This document shows, in pieces, positions 17,467 to 24,951 of a DNA stretch of 64,000 bases. Source of the DNA: Planktothrix tepida PCC 9214. Lineage in GTDB: Bacteria > Cyanobacteriota > Cyanobacteriia > Cyanobacteriales > Microcoleaceae. The stretch covers positions 1 to 64,000 of the forward strand of contig NZ_LN889812.1 in assembly GCF_900009145.1 (NCBI RefSeq). The letters run 5' to 3'. The notes beneath the pieces are model-generated. The model did no database searches. It saw only the letters and a program-made list of their open reading frames with translations, and was not told the origin of the DNA. How positions within the stretch are numbered: the first letter of the stretch is position 1; each line of letters opens with the position of its first letter. The position numbers and the translations under genes were made by a program.

Positions 17467-18096
17467 TTATGCTTCAAGTTCCGTCTCTTCAATTTCCGTC
17501 TCTTCAATTTCCGAAAAATCTACTTGTTCATAAAGTTCGCTTAAAGTAAATTGGAATTCAACGGAACTCAGAGAGATAATATCCTGATCTGAGTCATATT
17601 CGGTAAATCTCCATTGTTTTTCTCCCGTTTTTGAATAGTGTTCCAAATAATAAGCATTTTGGTCAATTAAAATATATTCTTGGAATGTAGGAATAGAGCG
17701 ATAAAAGCGAAATTTATCAGTTTTATCGTAACCTTCTGTTGATTTTGATAAAACCTCAACGATAATGGTGGGGTTAGTGACAGTGGTGGTATTTTTTCCT
17801 TGGTAAGTAGGCTTTCCCTGAATTACCATCACATCAGGATAAACATAGCGTCGGGTGGCGGGTATCCAGAGGCGAACGTCGCCGATAAATAGCCGATATT
17901 TTTGTTCTTTGATGGTCAAAGGGAATTTTTTGTAAAAGTTTCCTGCAATTTGGTTGTGGTTGGTGGTGCCACCCGTCATCGGTATAATTTCTCCATCGTG
18001 ATATTCGCTTTTATATTCTGCGGTTTCCTCTAGGGTGAGGTATTCTTCCGGGGTGTAAGTGCGTTTTTGGGTTGTGTTAGTTTCGAGTAGTTGCAT
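17467..18096 (-). CDS. Uma2 family endonuclease-like protein (DUF820)
   Basis: A 209-residue PD-(D/E)XK-fold protein of the Uma2 family, expanded in cyanobacteria. Seen: the opening TPEEYLTLEETAEYKSEYHDGEI, the core RRYVYPDVMVIQGKP and TIIVEVLSKSTE (E-x-L-S, nuclease-like), then FRFYRSIPTFQEYILIDQ. The tail is an acidic EIEETEIEETELEA repeat. Function of the family is unproven. It is one of three Uma2 genes here (also 20161 and 62364). Confidence 0.9.
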   Translation of the reverse strand: MQLLETNTTQKRTYTPEEYLTLEETAEYKSEYHDGEIIPMTGGTTNHNQIAGNFYKKFPLTIKEQKYRLFIGDVRLWIPATRRYVYPDVMVIQGKPTYQGKNTTTVTNPTIIVEVLSKSTEGYDKTDKFRFYRSIPTFQEYILIDQNAYYLEHYSKTGEKQWRFTEYDSDQDIISLSSVEFQFTLSELYEQVDFSEIEETEIEETELEA

Positions 18097-18134
18097 AATA
18101 TATTCCTCTATTAGATTTCCCTTTTTTATCTTAA

Positions 18135-18287
18135 CTACCAGATAGTCTGTACAAGGGGATAGCTCAAAATTTTGCTATCATAAGTTACTAAGGGAATACC
18201 ATATCGTTTAGCGATCGCTACTAAAATTCTATCTGCTGGATCTTTATGGAAAGTTTCTGGTAAAGATGTACTTGCGATCGCATGAGT
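18135..18287 (-). pseudogene. PIN-domain (VapC-type) toxin, C-terminal relic
   Basis: The minus strand reads ..LPETFHKDPADRILVAIAKR.. and on through YGIPLVTYDSKILSYP to a TAG stop. That is the C-terminal half of a VapC-like PIN domain, including the acidic D-P-A-D-R and T-x-D motifs. The 5' half is missing: homology stops at about 18285-18300, where an IS630-type fragment begins on the other strand. No matching antitoxin gene is visible nearby, so the toxin module looks dead. Confidence 0.75.
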
Positions 18288-18557
18288 AAAATCATTGCTA
18301 GTTTTCATAAAAAGAAAGAAATTTTAAAAAAAATAGAAGCAGAAATGCCCAATATTAGGTTAGAGTTTTTACCTCCTTACAGCCCTGACTTTAATTTAAT
18401 TGAACTGGTTTGGCATTCAGCCAAAGAATATATAGCTCATCGACTATTTGAATCAGTTGAGCAGCTAGAAGACTTGTTACATAAATTATTAAATGAAGGA
18501 GAGCTTATTATTAATTGGCATCGTAAAATTAAAAACAAAGGAAATGCTGTTTGTTAA
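18282..18557 (+). pseudogene. IS630-family transposase, C-terminal fragment
   Basis: The frame encodes the end of a DDE transposase: ASFHKKKEILKKIEAEMPNI, then RLEFLPPYSPDFNLIELVW, which is the signature around the last catalytic acidic residue of IS630/Tc1-like enzymes. The N-terminal two thirds are absent and the apparent ATG lies in the flanking toxin relic, so this is a dead fragment. No terminal repeats are recognisable. It interrupts the PIN-domain gene. Confidence 0.85.
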
Positions 18558-18580
18558 ATCAAGCTGCGTAGCAGCTTATT

Positions 18581-18632
18581 GGAGGCAGAGCCTCCGGTAG
18601 GCATTCCCTGGTAGAACCAGGGAACCAGAGGG
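18581..18632 (+). repeat. REP-like double-hairpin element, copy 3
   Basis: GGAGGC-AGA-GCCTCC is followed by GGTAGGCA and TTCCCTGGT-AGA-ACCAGGGAA, ending in CCAGAGGG. A further hairpin AAGCTGC-GTA-GCAGCTT lies directly upstream (18561-18577). It sits 10 bp from the 3' end of the RAYT pseudogene. Confidence 0.8.
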
Positions 18633-18641
18633 TGGAGGGGT

Positions 18642-19172
18642 TTATGAAATGATTTCGATGGGAATTAATCCGGGTAAATCTTGATAGTTTCGATAACTGG
18701 AATATCGCCAATGGAGGGGATCGTCAATATAACCACGTTTAACTGGATTGTTATGAATATAGTCTAATTTTTGCCATAACATTTCTTCTGTGAGGATAGC
18801 TTGAGGATGAAAGCCTTCTTACCAAAGTTGATAGTCTTGATCAGTTTTATGGGGGAGTTTAGCGGCTTTAAGTTGAGTTAATAGATGATGACTTTGATTT
18901 TGCTTGAGTTGATCAATAATAGAACGAGCGGTAAAGGATTTAAAGGTTCTGATTTCTTTGGATAAGTTTTCAGCAGTTCCAATTAAATGTAGATGGTTCT
19001 CCATTAAAACGTAGCTGTGTAAAATTAAGCGCTGTTGGTCGTGTAAAAACTTTAAGGAATTAAGGATAATTTGAGCAAATTCTGGATGGCTGAAAATGGG
19101 AATCCAGTTAACGGTTGTGCAAGTCACAAAATGGGGTCTATCTTCTAATACTTTATAGCGGCTACGTCCCAT
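18642..19172 (-). pseudogene. REP-associated tyrosine transposase (RAYT), one in-frame stop
   Basis: The frame starts MGRSRYKVLEDRPHFVTCTT and contains the Y1/HUH motif MENHLHLIG. At codon 118 it meets TAA (after QDYQLW), yet the same frame continues with EGFHPQAILTEEMLWQKLDY, IHNNPVKRGYIDDPLHWRYS and SSYRNYQDLPG to a second stop, giving 176 codons, the usual RAYT length. Family members normally have WQEGFHPQ here, so a Gln codon was probably changed to TAA. REP-like elements flank it in inverted orientation, as for RAYT units in other bacteria. Confidence 0.85.
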
Positions 19173-19238
19173 CTCGATTTAATTTTACTTTGGTTTTTAG
19201 GGTTGACTGCATTGATGATTATACTACCCCTCGTCCCC

Positions 19239-19288
19239 CTCGTTGCTAGGTTCCACCTAGCAATGCCTTTTTGCAGGCTCCGCCTGCT
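19239..19288 (-). repeat. REP-like double-hairpin element, inverted copy
   Basis: Read on the minus strand: GCAGGC-GGA-GCCTGC, a spacer with AAAAAGGCATTG, then CTAGGT-GGA-ACCTAG and CAACGAGG. The stem sequences differ from the direct copies but the layout and the GCATT and AACGAGG blocks are kept, so compensatory changes preserve the hairpins. It faces copy 3 across the RAYT pseudogene. Confidence 0.75.
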
Positions 19289-19294
19289 GTTATC

Positions 19295-19346
19295 GGAGGC
19301 AGAGCCTCCTGTGGGCATTCCCTGGTGGAACCAGGAAACGAGGGGA
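19295..19346 (+). repeat. REP-like double-hairpin element, copy 4
   Basis: GGAGGC-AGA-GCCTCC is followed by TGTGGGCATTCC, then CCTGGT-GGA-ACCAGG and AAACGAGGGG. It runs directly into the CHAT gene fragment at about 19347, suggesting that insertion or recombination at the repeat removed the 5' part of that gene. Confidence 0.8.
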
Positions 19347-19347
19347 A

Positions 19348-19584
19348 AGCCGTTCAGAAGCGATTCGTCAAGCCCAATTTAAGCTGCGTAATTTGACAGG
19401 AGATCAATTATATGCTAACTATAAACAACAATTAGAGGCTTATTTTGAGCAGCAAAACTGGGGCGAAAATCAAACAGAAATGGTTAAAATTCAACGATTA
19501 CGATTAGACTTACTTTGTCGGGAACCATTACCCTTTGTCAGTCCCCAATATTGGGCGGGTTTTGTATCTCAGGGTTTAGCGTAG
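19348..19584 (+). pseudogene. CHAT-domain protein, C-terminal fragment
   Basis: The open frame reads SEAIRQAQFKLRNLTGDQLY, ..LRLDLLCREPLPFVSPQYW.. and AGFVSQGLA before the stop. This is the closing part of a CHAT domain (ALRxAQ helix and the final P-x-Y-W-A-x-F-x-x-x-G strand). Catalytic His and Cys lie upstream in intact proteins and are missing. The only starts are internal (a TTG at 19393) without a ribosome site. The break coincides with a REP-like element. Confidence 0.75.
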
Positions 19585-19633
19585 GCGGAAAATAGGGATA
19601 CAATATATTGTGTCCCTACTGCTCATTTTTTTG

Positions 19634-20098
19634 TCAATTCTTGTCAGACGGTAAAAAATCAGTATTAAGAACTTCTTCTACCGTAAAGGGAGACTCTGGG
19701 GGAAATTCATTAATCGATAAACCTGTTTCACCTGCGGCTAGTTTCCTAGCATTTTGATAAGATTCATTAAAAATCTCTTCAAAAAAACGATATAAACTCG
19801 GACTGGTTGTGAAAGTATCTCCGAGGCGTATTCGATGTTCTATAATGGTGTACACCCAACTATTTGTTCGTTTTTCCGGCTGATATTTATACTTGAGTAA
19901 GTGCATCAGAAGTATTCTCAGATTACTTTTTAAAGCATTTTTCTCACTTCTCCCCATACTTTCCAGTTCCTCTAGGATATTTTCTAAATCTATATCGGCA
20001 AAATTTCTCTCTCTTAATAAGTTTATATTGGTTTGTAGCCACTCATAAAAATCCTGTTCATAAAGGGACTTTATTGCCATTGATTGAATCGTTGTCAT
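19634..20098 (-). CDS. DUF29 family protein
   Basis: The 154-residue protein matches DUF29: YEQDFYEWLQTNINLLRERN, then IDLENILEELESMGRSEKNAL, SNLRILLMHLLKYKYQP and the SPFTVEEVLNTDFLP tail. It is an all-helical family common in cyanobacteria, of unknown function. The start at 20098 (MTTIQSMAIK) has a strong GGAGGA 7 bases upstream; an earlier in-frame ATG at 20146 has none. It lies 62 bp downstream of the Uma2 gene on the same strand, a pairing often seen in cyanobacteria. Confidence 0.88.
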   Translation of the reverse strand: MTTIQSMAIKSLYEQDFYEWLQTNINLLRERNFADIDLENILEELESMGRSEKNALKSNLRILLMHLLKYKYQPEKRTNSWVYTIIEHRIRLGDTFTTSPSLYRFFEEIFNESYQNARKLAAGETGLSINEFPPESPFTVEEVLNTDFLPSDKN

Positions 20099-20160
20099 TG
20101 AGTTTTCCTCCTTTTCTATTATGTACATCAGTCTAACAGATTTCATTGAGATTAATATTA

Positions 20161-20739
20161 TTAATCACGATTATCTTCAAAGGTGACATCTTCATATAAA
20201 GCGTCAATAGGAGTGCGAAAATCAATACTTTTTAAATGAATTTCACTCCCTGGGTGGTAGAATTGTAAGACCCAAAGACCTTCAGGATTTCGACGTAAGC
20301 ATTCAACACGCTGACGTTTTTGGTTAATTAAAATATATTCTTGTAACGTTTCTAATTGTTGATAGTCGGCAAATTTATCACCTCTGTCAAAGGCTTCTGT
20401 TTTTGGGGATAAAACTTCAACAATTAAACAAGGATATTTTTTATAATTTGTTAATTCTCGATCTCTCGGATCACAAGTCACTAAAATATCAGGATAGTAA
20501 TAAATATTAGCTGTATCAATTTGGGCTTTCATATCGGACATATAGACACGACAACCCCGTCCTCGAACATGATTTCTTAAGGCTGAAGCTAAGTTTAAGC
20601 AAATGGTAACATGAGCATCACTGGCCCCTGCCATTGCATAAACTTGCCCGTCAATATATTCGTGTTTGATAGGGCTGGTTTCTTCCCCTGCTAGATAATC
20701 TTCGAGAGAAATGTAATTTTGCTGTTGATTTGCTACCAT
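20161..20739 (-). CDS. Uma2 family endonuclease-like protein
   Basis: The 192-residue protein has the Uma2 landmarks: ISLEDYLAGEETSPIKHEYI, DGQVYAMAGASDAHV, the core IYYYPDILVTCD and PCLIVEVLSPKTEAFDRGDK (E-x-L-S with the following Asp/Lys), then LQEYILINQKRQRVEC. This is a PD-(D/E)XK fold of unproven activity. Intact and full length. Probably cotranscribed with the DUF29 gene behind it. Confidence 0.9.
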   Translation of the reverse strand: MVANQQQNYISLEDYLAGEETSPIKHEYIDGQVYAMAGASDAHVTICLNLASALRNHVRGRGCRVYMSDMKAQIDTANIYYYPDILVTCDPRDRELTNYKKYPCLIVEVLSPKTEAFDRGDKFADYQQLETLQEYILINQKRQRVECLRRNPEGLWVLQFYHPGSEIHLKSIDFRTPIDALYEDVTFEDNRD

Positions 20740-20908
20740 GGTTTTAAAAAATAAGTGATTCTGAGGTAATGTTATTAGAATTAATGATTTGCATTGATTA
20801 TAACATTTTGTGGTGGAGTGTGAACGCCTCTACGATTTGAAAAGTTGACTCCGAAGGTTCAAGAAATAATATGATTAAAGTTTGAAATTGTATTGAAGAG
20901 TGTTAAAA

Positions 20909-22381
20909 ATGTTGAAAGGGTTGTATCAACGCTTTATTTATATTACTTCGTCCTTAATATTGTGGGGTTGTGCCAATTCCACCTCGCTTTTTCCACCGAC
21001 TAAAACCCTTAACGTTGCCGTCTCCCCAACACCAAAACCACCGCAACCCATCGAAGAAAAACCTGTTAATGGGTTAGGAGGTTACTTCTATTCTAACGGT
21101 GAAAATGCTTTTGGGCCGTTTACCCAGCGCATGGTACAAAAATGTCAAGGCTTGAATGGGGGGAGTGTTTGTAATACCCAACAATGGCCGGAAGCCTTGT
21201 TCCTCAAAGCCTATGGACAAAAACGTTGTCCTGATGGGAGTCGCTTCAATCAAATTCTGGGCTACTGCGTTGATGGAAATGAAGCGTTAGGGCTTTTTCC
21301 TAAAGAGCTTATCCCAACCTGTAACCAAGCTAACGATAGCAGCACTTGTGTGTCAACTCGCCAGAATGCCCGCTTGTTGTATAAAAAGATGCAGGATAAA
21401 AAACTGATTACCCCGGTCGGTCGTCCCCCTCAGTTTGTTCTACTGGCTTTTGATGGTTCTCGCTCCCTGGATGCGTGGAAAAAATCTCGCAATTTCACTC
21501 AAACTATGGCAAAAAAGAATATTCAGGCTCACTTTACCTATTTTATTAGCGGGGTTTACTTTGTAAATAATGAGAAACGCAATCTCTATACCCCTCCTGG
21601 GGGAAAAGGTCGGGGACGGTCTGCCATTGGTTGGGGTGGCACTCCCGAAGAGATTAATCTGCGCCTGGAACAGTTGAACAAAGCCTACCAAGAAGGTCAT
21701 GAAATTGGCTCCCATGCGGTGGGTCATTTTGATGGGAGTCGCTGGAGTGAGGCGGACTGGACGCGAGAATTTGACTATTTTAATCAATTTATTTTTAATG
21801 CTTACAAAATCAACAATTTAAAAGGGTCTTTGGCATTTGATGTCAGTGCAATTCAAGGATTTCGTGCTCCTGAGTTGGGTCAGAGTCCGGGTTTATATAA
21901 AACCTTGAAAAAAAGAAGATTTCGTTATGATACTAGCCGAGTCGCCGCCGCGAATTATTGGCCAAAACTTGAAAATGGGGTTTGGAATTTCCCCTTGGCT
22001 TCTCTTACAACAGCGATGACTCGCAAAAATGTTTTATCAATGGATTATAACTTTTACTATGCCCATTCTAAGGGAAAACCTAACTCTAGTAATGCCAAAC
22101 GTTATGAAGAAGATATGTTTCAAACCTATTTAAAATATTTCCAAAGTAACTATTTAGGAAACCGTGCACCTGTGCATATCGGTCATCATTTTTCCGATTG
22201 GAATCAAGGTGCTTACTGGAAAGCGCTATTTCGCTTTGCGGAGGAGGTTTGTGGGAAACCAGAAGTTCAATGTGTTACCTATAGTGTGTTAGCGGATTTT
22301 ATGGATTTACAAACTCCTGAACAAATTGCTATTTATCAGAAGGGGGGTTTTCCTAAATTAGATAAAGGAAAAAAGAATTAA
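20909..22381 (+). CDS. Polysaccharide deacetylase family lipoprotein
   Basis: About 490 residues. The N-terminus LKGLYQRFIYITSSLILWGC is a lipoprotein-type signal with a lipobox Cys (LWGC). Two Cys-rich segments follow (VQKCQGLNGGSVCNTQQW, LGYCVDG, IPTCNQANDSSTCVSTRQ), resembling an extracellular binding region. The catalytic part (from about 175) has LLAFDGSRSL (D in the usual TFDD place), EGHEIGSHAVGHFDGSRWS (HxxxH) and GFRAPELGQSP, like eukaryotic-type chitin deacetylases. It probably modifies an envelope or sheath polysaccharide. The ATG at 20909 is favoured over a GTG at 20900. Confidence 0.85.
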   Translation: MLKGLYQRFIYITSSLILWGCANSTSLFPPTKTLNVAVSPTPKPPQPIEEKPVNGLGGYFYSNGENAFGPFTQRMVQKCQGLNGGSVCNTQQWPEALFLKAYGQKRCPDGSRFNQILGYCVDGNEALGLFPKELIPTCNQANDSSTCVSTRQNARLLYKKMQDKKLITPVGRPPQFVLLAFDGSRSLDAWKKSRNFTQTMAKKNIQAHFTYFISGVYFVNNEKRNLYTPPGGKGRGRSAIGWGGTPEEINLRLEQLNKAYQEGHEIGSHAVGHFDGSRWSEADWTREFDYFNQFIFNAYKINNLKGSLAFDVSAIQGFRAPELGQSPGLYKTLKKRRFRYDTSRVAAANYWPKLENGVWNFPLASLTTAMTRKNVLSMDYNFYYAHSKGKPNSSNAKRYEEDMFQTYLKYFQSNYLGNRAPVHIGHHFSDWNQGAYWKALFRFAEEVCGKPEVQCVTYSVLADFMDLQTPEQIAIYQKGGFPKLDKGKKN

Positions 22382-22441
22382 ATCCTGTTCTTTGTTCCTA
22401 TTCTTTTTATGGCTCTTTTGAAGAATAAAATTGATGGAAGT

Positions 22442-22468
22442 GGTGCGTAAAAAGAAACCTTACGCACC
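22442..22468. terminator. Bidirectional hairpin GGTGCGTAA-N9-TTACGCACC
   Basis: Perfect 9-bp stem between the convergent deacetylase and ADO genes, followed on the plus strand by a T-rich run near 22482. The same GGTGCGTAAG arm occurs in the terminator at 34166, so it is a reused element. Confidence 0.65.
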
Positions 22469-22485
22469 TTACAGTATCGTATTTT

Positions 22486-23178
22486 TTAAGCGGTTAACGC
22501 TTGGCTAGAAAGTCGTAAAATTTCGGTGGTTTTAAAGCCGATTTGATGGAGAGATTCTCCATAATGAACCATAAATTCTTCGATGAGTTCGAGTTTGTTC
22601 ATTCCGAGCACTTTAACATCAGATTCAACTTGATTGAGCATTCGCAAGATGATGGGTAAAATTTGACGATTTGCGGTTTCTAGTTCGGCTTTGATCTCTT
22701 GAAAGTGTTGTTTGAGCCAAAGAATTCCAAAGTTAAGATGGTGGTATTCATCTTTAACGACAGATTGAGTAATTTTTCGAGCAAAATTATCGGCAACGGG
22801 AATATAGTTATGATAAGCTGCGATCGCAAAGGATTCAATGACTAAGGATTGAATTAACAAACAAGTTGCAATTTTTGAGGTAGTTGCTGCTGTTTGAAAT
22901 AATTGGCGCAAATCAGCAAAAAAATACTTTGCCATTTCTAAATCAGGAATAACATTCAAGTTTTTACCACAGGCTTCAAAACTTTTACGATGACCCTGTT
23001 CCATTTTACCTAACTTCATTAATTCTTTGGAAAATTCGGGCAAAAGTTCAGCCAAACTGATAAAATTATCATAGGCTTCCTGTTCTCCTTCAATCACAAT
23101 TCCGTTAATTCGGCTGAAACTATCACGGTAAGTATCGCTATTATAATCTAACTTTTGAGTGGATAAGGATTCAGACAT
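22486..23178 (-). CDS. ado: Aldehyde-deformylating oxygenase (cyanobacterial alkane synthase)
   Basis: ADO is a ferritin-like di-iron enzyme that turns fatty aldehydes into alkanes plus formate, using O2 and ferredoxin electrons. The 230-residue protein has the expected opening [20 protein letters not shown] and the ligand helices: ExxxxDNF, GQMEKxH-like [39 protein letters not shown] and [11 protein letters not shown] (ExxH). In most cyanobacteria the acyl-ACP reductase gene (aar) is adjacent; here a flavoprotein gene takes that place and aar is not in the window. Intact and of normal length. Confidence 0.93.
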   Translation of the reverse strand: MSESLSTQKLDYNSDTYRDSFSRINGIVIEGEQEAYDNFISLAELLPEFSKELMKLGKMEQGHRKSFEACGKNLNVIPDLEMAKYFFADLRQLFQTAATTSKIATCLLIQSLVIESFAIAAYHNYIPVADNFARKITQSVVKDEYHHLNFGILWLKQHFQEIKAELETANRQILPIILRMLNQVESDVKVLGMNKLELIEEFMVHYGESLHQIGFKTTEILRLSSQALTA

Positions 23179-23244
23179 TTTAAATTAGCCTCCTGATAGT
23201 ATACTGGGTTTAAATCATCAGTTAATCTGTTTTGAATAGCATTA

Positions 23245-24234
23245 TTAGGCTAGGTTTTCTAGCCAAGGTCTTGCTCCGGTAGTCCGACGAATTTCTCGCC
23301 AAATTGCTGTAGCAGCTAATGCTCCATCTCCTGCTGCTATTATAACTTGATTTAACCCCACTTTTAAATCCCCAATTGCAAAAATTCTAGGGTGAGAAGT
23401 TCGACACATTTTATCAGTGAGTAAATTATTTCCTTGTAGTTCCAGATTAATATCTTTAAGATAGGTATTATGATAGCGAGATCCCATCGAAATTAATCCA
23501 GTTTCTAACTCAATTAAGCTTCCATCGGTTAACTCAACTCCGGTCATTTTATGATTTTTTCCGACAAATTGATGAATGGGGGTTTCTATGATTGGATAAC
23601 CATATTCTTTTAATTTATTTCTCAGAGGTTCACTGATGGTAAATACTCCATGGGTAAAAATAGTAATATAAGGAGTAAACCAACTTAAATTAAATACCAT
23701 TTCTTCAATTGCGACTTCACTCCCAGCAAAAAAACCACATTTTTTATCAATCATTTCATACCCATCACAGACCATACAAACGTGCAGGTTATAACCCGCA
23801 TATTCGTAAACGTTTCGCATATCATCTAAGGGAGGTAAATAGTCGATAATTCCGCTTGCAGCAATTAAGTATTTTGAACGAAACACCGCTTCAATACTAT
23901 TTTGACGACCGACTTTGACTTTAATGGCAAAGGTTTGTCCTTCATCGATGACTTCTTCAACAAAACCGTTGAGAAAATCCCCATCTAAACTAGCATAATG
24001 TTCTTTTCCCCGTTGTAATAAAACTCGTCCGGGTGTATCGGGAGGTAAACCCAAATAATTATGTAATTCCTGCATCCAAAATGACCGAGCTTTGCCTTTA
24101 TCAATCATTAAACTAGAAAGGCGATAACGTTTTAAATAAATTCCTGCCGAAAGTCCACCAGCACCGCCACCAATCACTATAACATCATAAATTGGGTTTT
24201 GTTTATCCTGTAAATTATTTTTGGAAAGCTGCAT
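23245..24234 (-). CDS. Thioredoxin-reductase-like FAD/NAD(P) oxidoreductase
   Basis: A 329-residue flavoprotein. It has the FAD site VIVIGGGAGGLSAGIYLKR near the N-terminus, a C-x-x-C-D motif (HVCMVCDGYE, about residues 151-156) at the place of the redox disulfide in thioredoxin reductase, and the second FAD motif RIFAIGDLKVGLNQVIIAAG. The classic NADPH motif GxGxxA/G is weak (CGFFAGSEVAIEE). It lies 66 bp upstream of ADO and 20 bp downstream of the DUF2214 gene, all on the minus strand. Inference: an electron or disulfide carrier for a neighbouring enzyme. Substrate unknown. Confidence 0.85.
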   Translation of the reverse strand: MQLSKNNLQDKQNPIYDVIVIGGGAGGLSAGIYLKRYRLSSLMIDKGKARSFWMQELHNYLGLPPDTPGRVLLQRGKEHYASLDGDFLNGFVEEVIDEGQTFAIKVKVGRQNSIEAVFRSKYLIAASGIIDYLPPLDDMRNVYEYAGYNLHVCMVCDGYEMIDKKCGFFAGSEVAIEEMVFNLSWFTPYITIFTHGVFTISEPLRNKLKEYGYPIIETPIHQFVGKNHKMTGVELTDGSLIELETGLISMGSRYHNTYLKDINLELQGNNLLTDKMCRTSHPRIFAIGDLKVGLNQVIIAAGDGALAATAIWREIRRTTGARPWLENLA

Positions 24235-24254
24235 AATTTTTCTCCGTTGATTGA

Positions 24255-24701
24255 TTAACTAATTCGAGCCATAATTGCTGCAAATAAAGGCAAGAATGTA
24301 AAACAGATTAATTCTCCTTTGATTAACCAGGACAGTCGATTCAGTTTGGAAGATTCTAAGCAAGGAGCTTTACCATTTTGTAGATTTTTAAACCATAAAA
24401 TAAAGGTAAATGTAGGATACAATGATAATAAACTAACGAGGATAAATATCCCCATTTTTGCGTAAAAAAATGGATTATTGAGGTAATAATCTGTTCCTTT
24501 TCCAAAGTATAAAACTCTTAAGACTCCTGTAATTACAATTAAGGTGGCTGCTATCCCATAAACCAGATCCGCAAAAGCAACTTTTTTGGCTTCATTTAGG
24601 GTCATTTCTTTTTTTAAGTTAAAACTCTCTACTGTGAGAGCCGCAAACGCTAACATAAAACCTAAGTAATGGAAATAAGCTGTAATTGAACTTGCCCACA
24701 T
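24255..24701 (-). CDS. DUF2214 family membrane protein
   Basis: A 148-residue protein with about four transmembrane helices: ITAYFHYLGFMLAFAALTVE, ADLVYGIAATLIVITGVLRV, FFYAKMGIFILVSLLSLYPT and the last IKGELICFTFLPLFAAIMA. The motif VLRVLYFGKGTDYYLNNPFF (His in the first helix, Arg/Lys at the middle loop) is typical of DUF2214. Function unknown; the family resembles small cytochrome-b-like proteins. It heads a minus-strand unit with the flavoprotein and ADO genes, and carries the ATATTGTCATT box about 72 bp upstream. Confidence 0.88.
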   Translation of the reverse strand: MWASSITAYFHYLGFMLAFAALTVESFNLKKEMTLNEAKKVAFADLVYGIAATLIVITGVLRVLYFGKGTDYYLNNPFFYAKMGIFILVSLLSLYPTFTFILWFKNLQNGKAPCLESSKLNRLSWLIKGELICFTFLPLFAAIMARIS

Positions 24702-24772
24702 AGTTCTGTAAAGAGTTTGTCTGATGACTGAGGATTAAAAAGGTTTTCGGCGTTTTTTCAATATTTATGATT

Positions 24773-24797
24773 ATATTGTCATTTAGTAGTATAACTG
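24773..24797. promoter_or_regulatory. Candidate island operator, site A (ATATTGTCATTTAG)
   Basis: The 14-mer ATATTGTCATTTAG followed by AGTATAAC is almost the same as site B at 37103 and shares 11 exact bases with site C at 34028. On the minus strand it overlaps a TATAAT box about 70 bases before the DUF2214 start, a sensible place for a repressor or activator. Confidence 0.5.
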
Positions 24798-24951
24798 ATT
24801 GCAAAAGATTTTCAATCAGTAATTATACTTATCGTGCTTCAAATCCAGCCCAAAAACAAGGTTTATAGCACTACGCGGTATGGCGCGTCTCTACTAAATC
24901 CAGCTAAAATCAGGAGATTTCTTAATGCTAAACTCATCCCATGCTTCCCTT

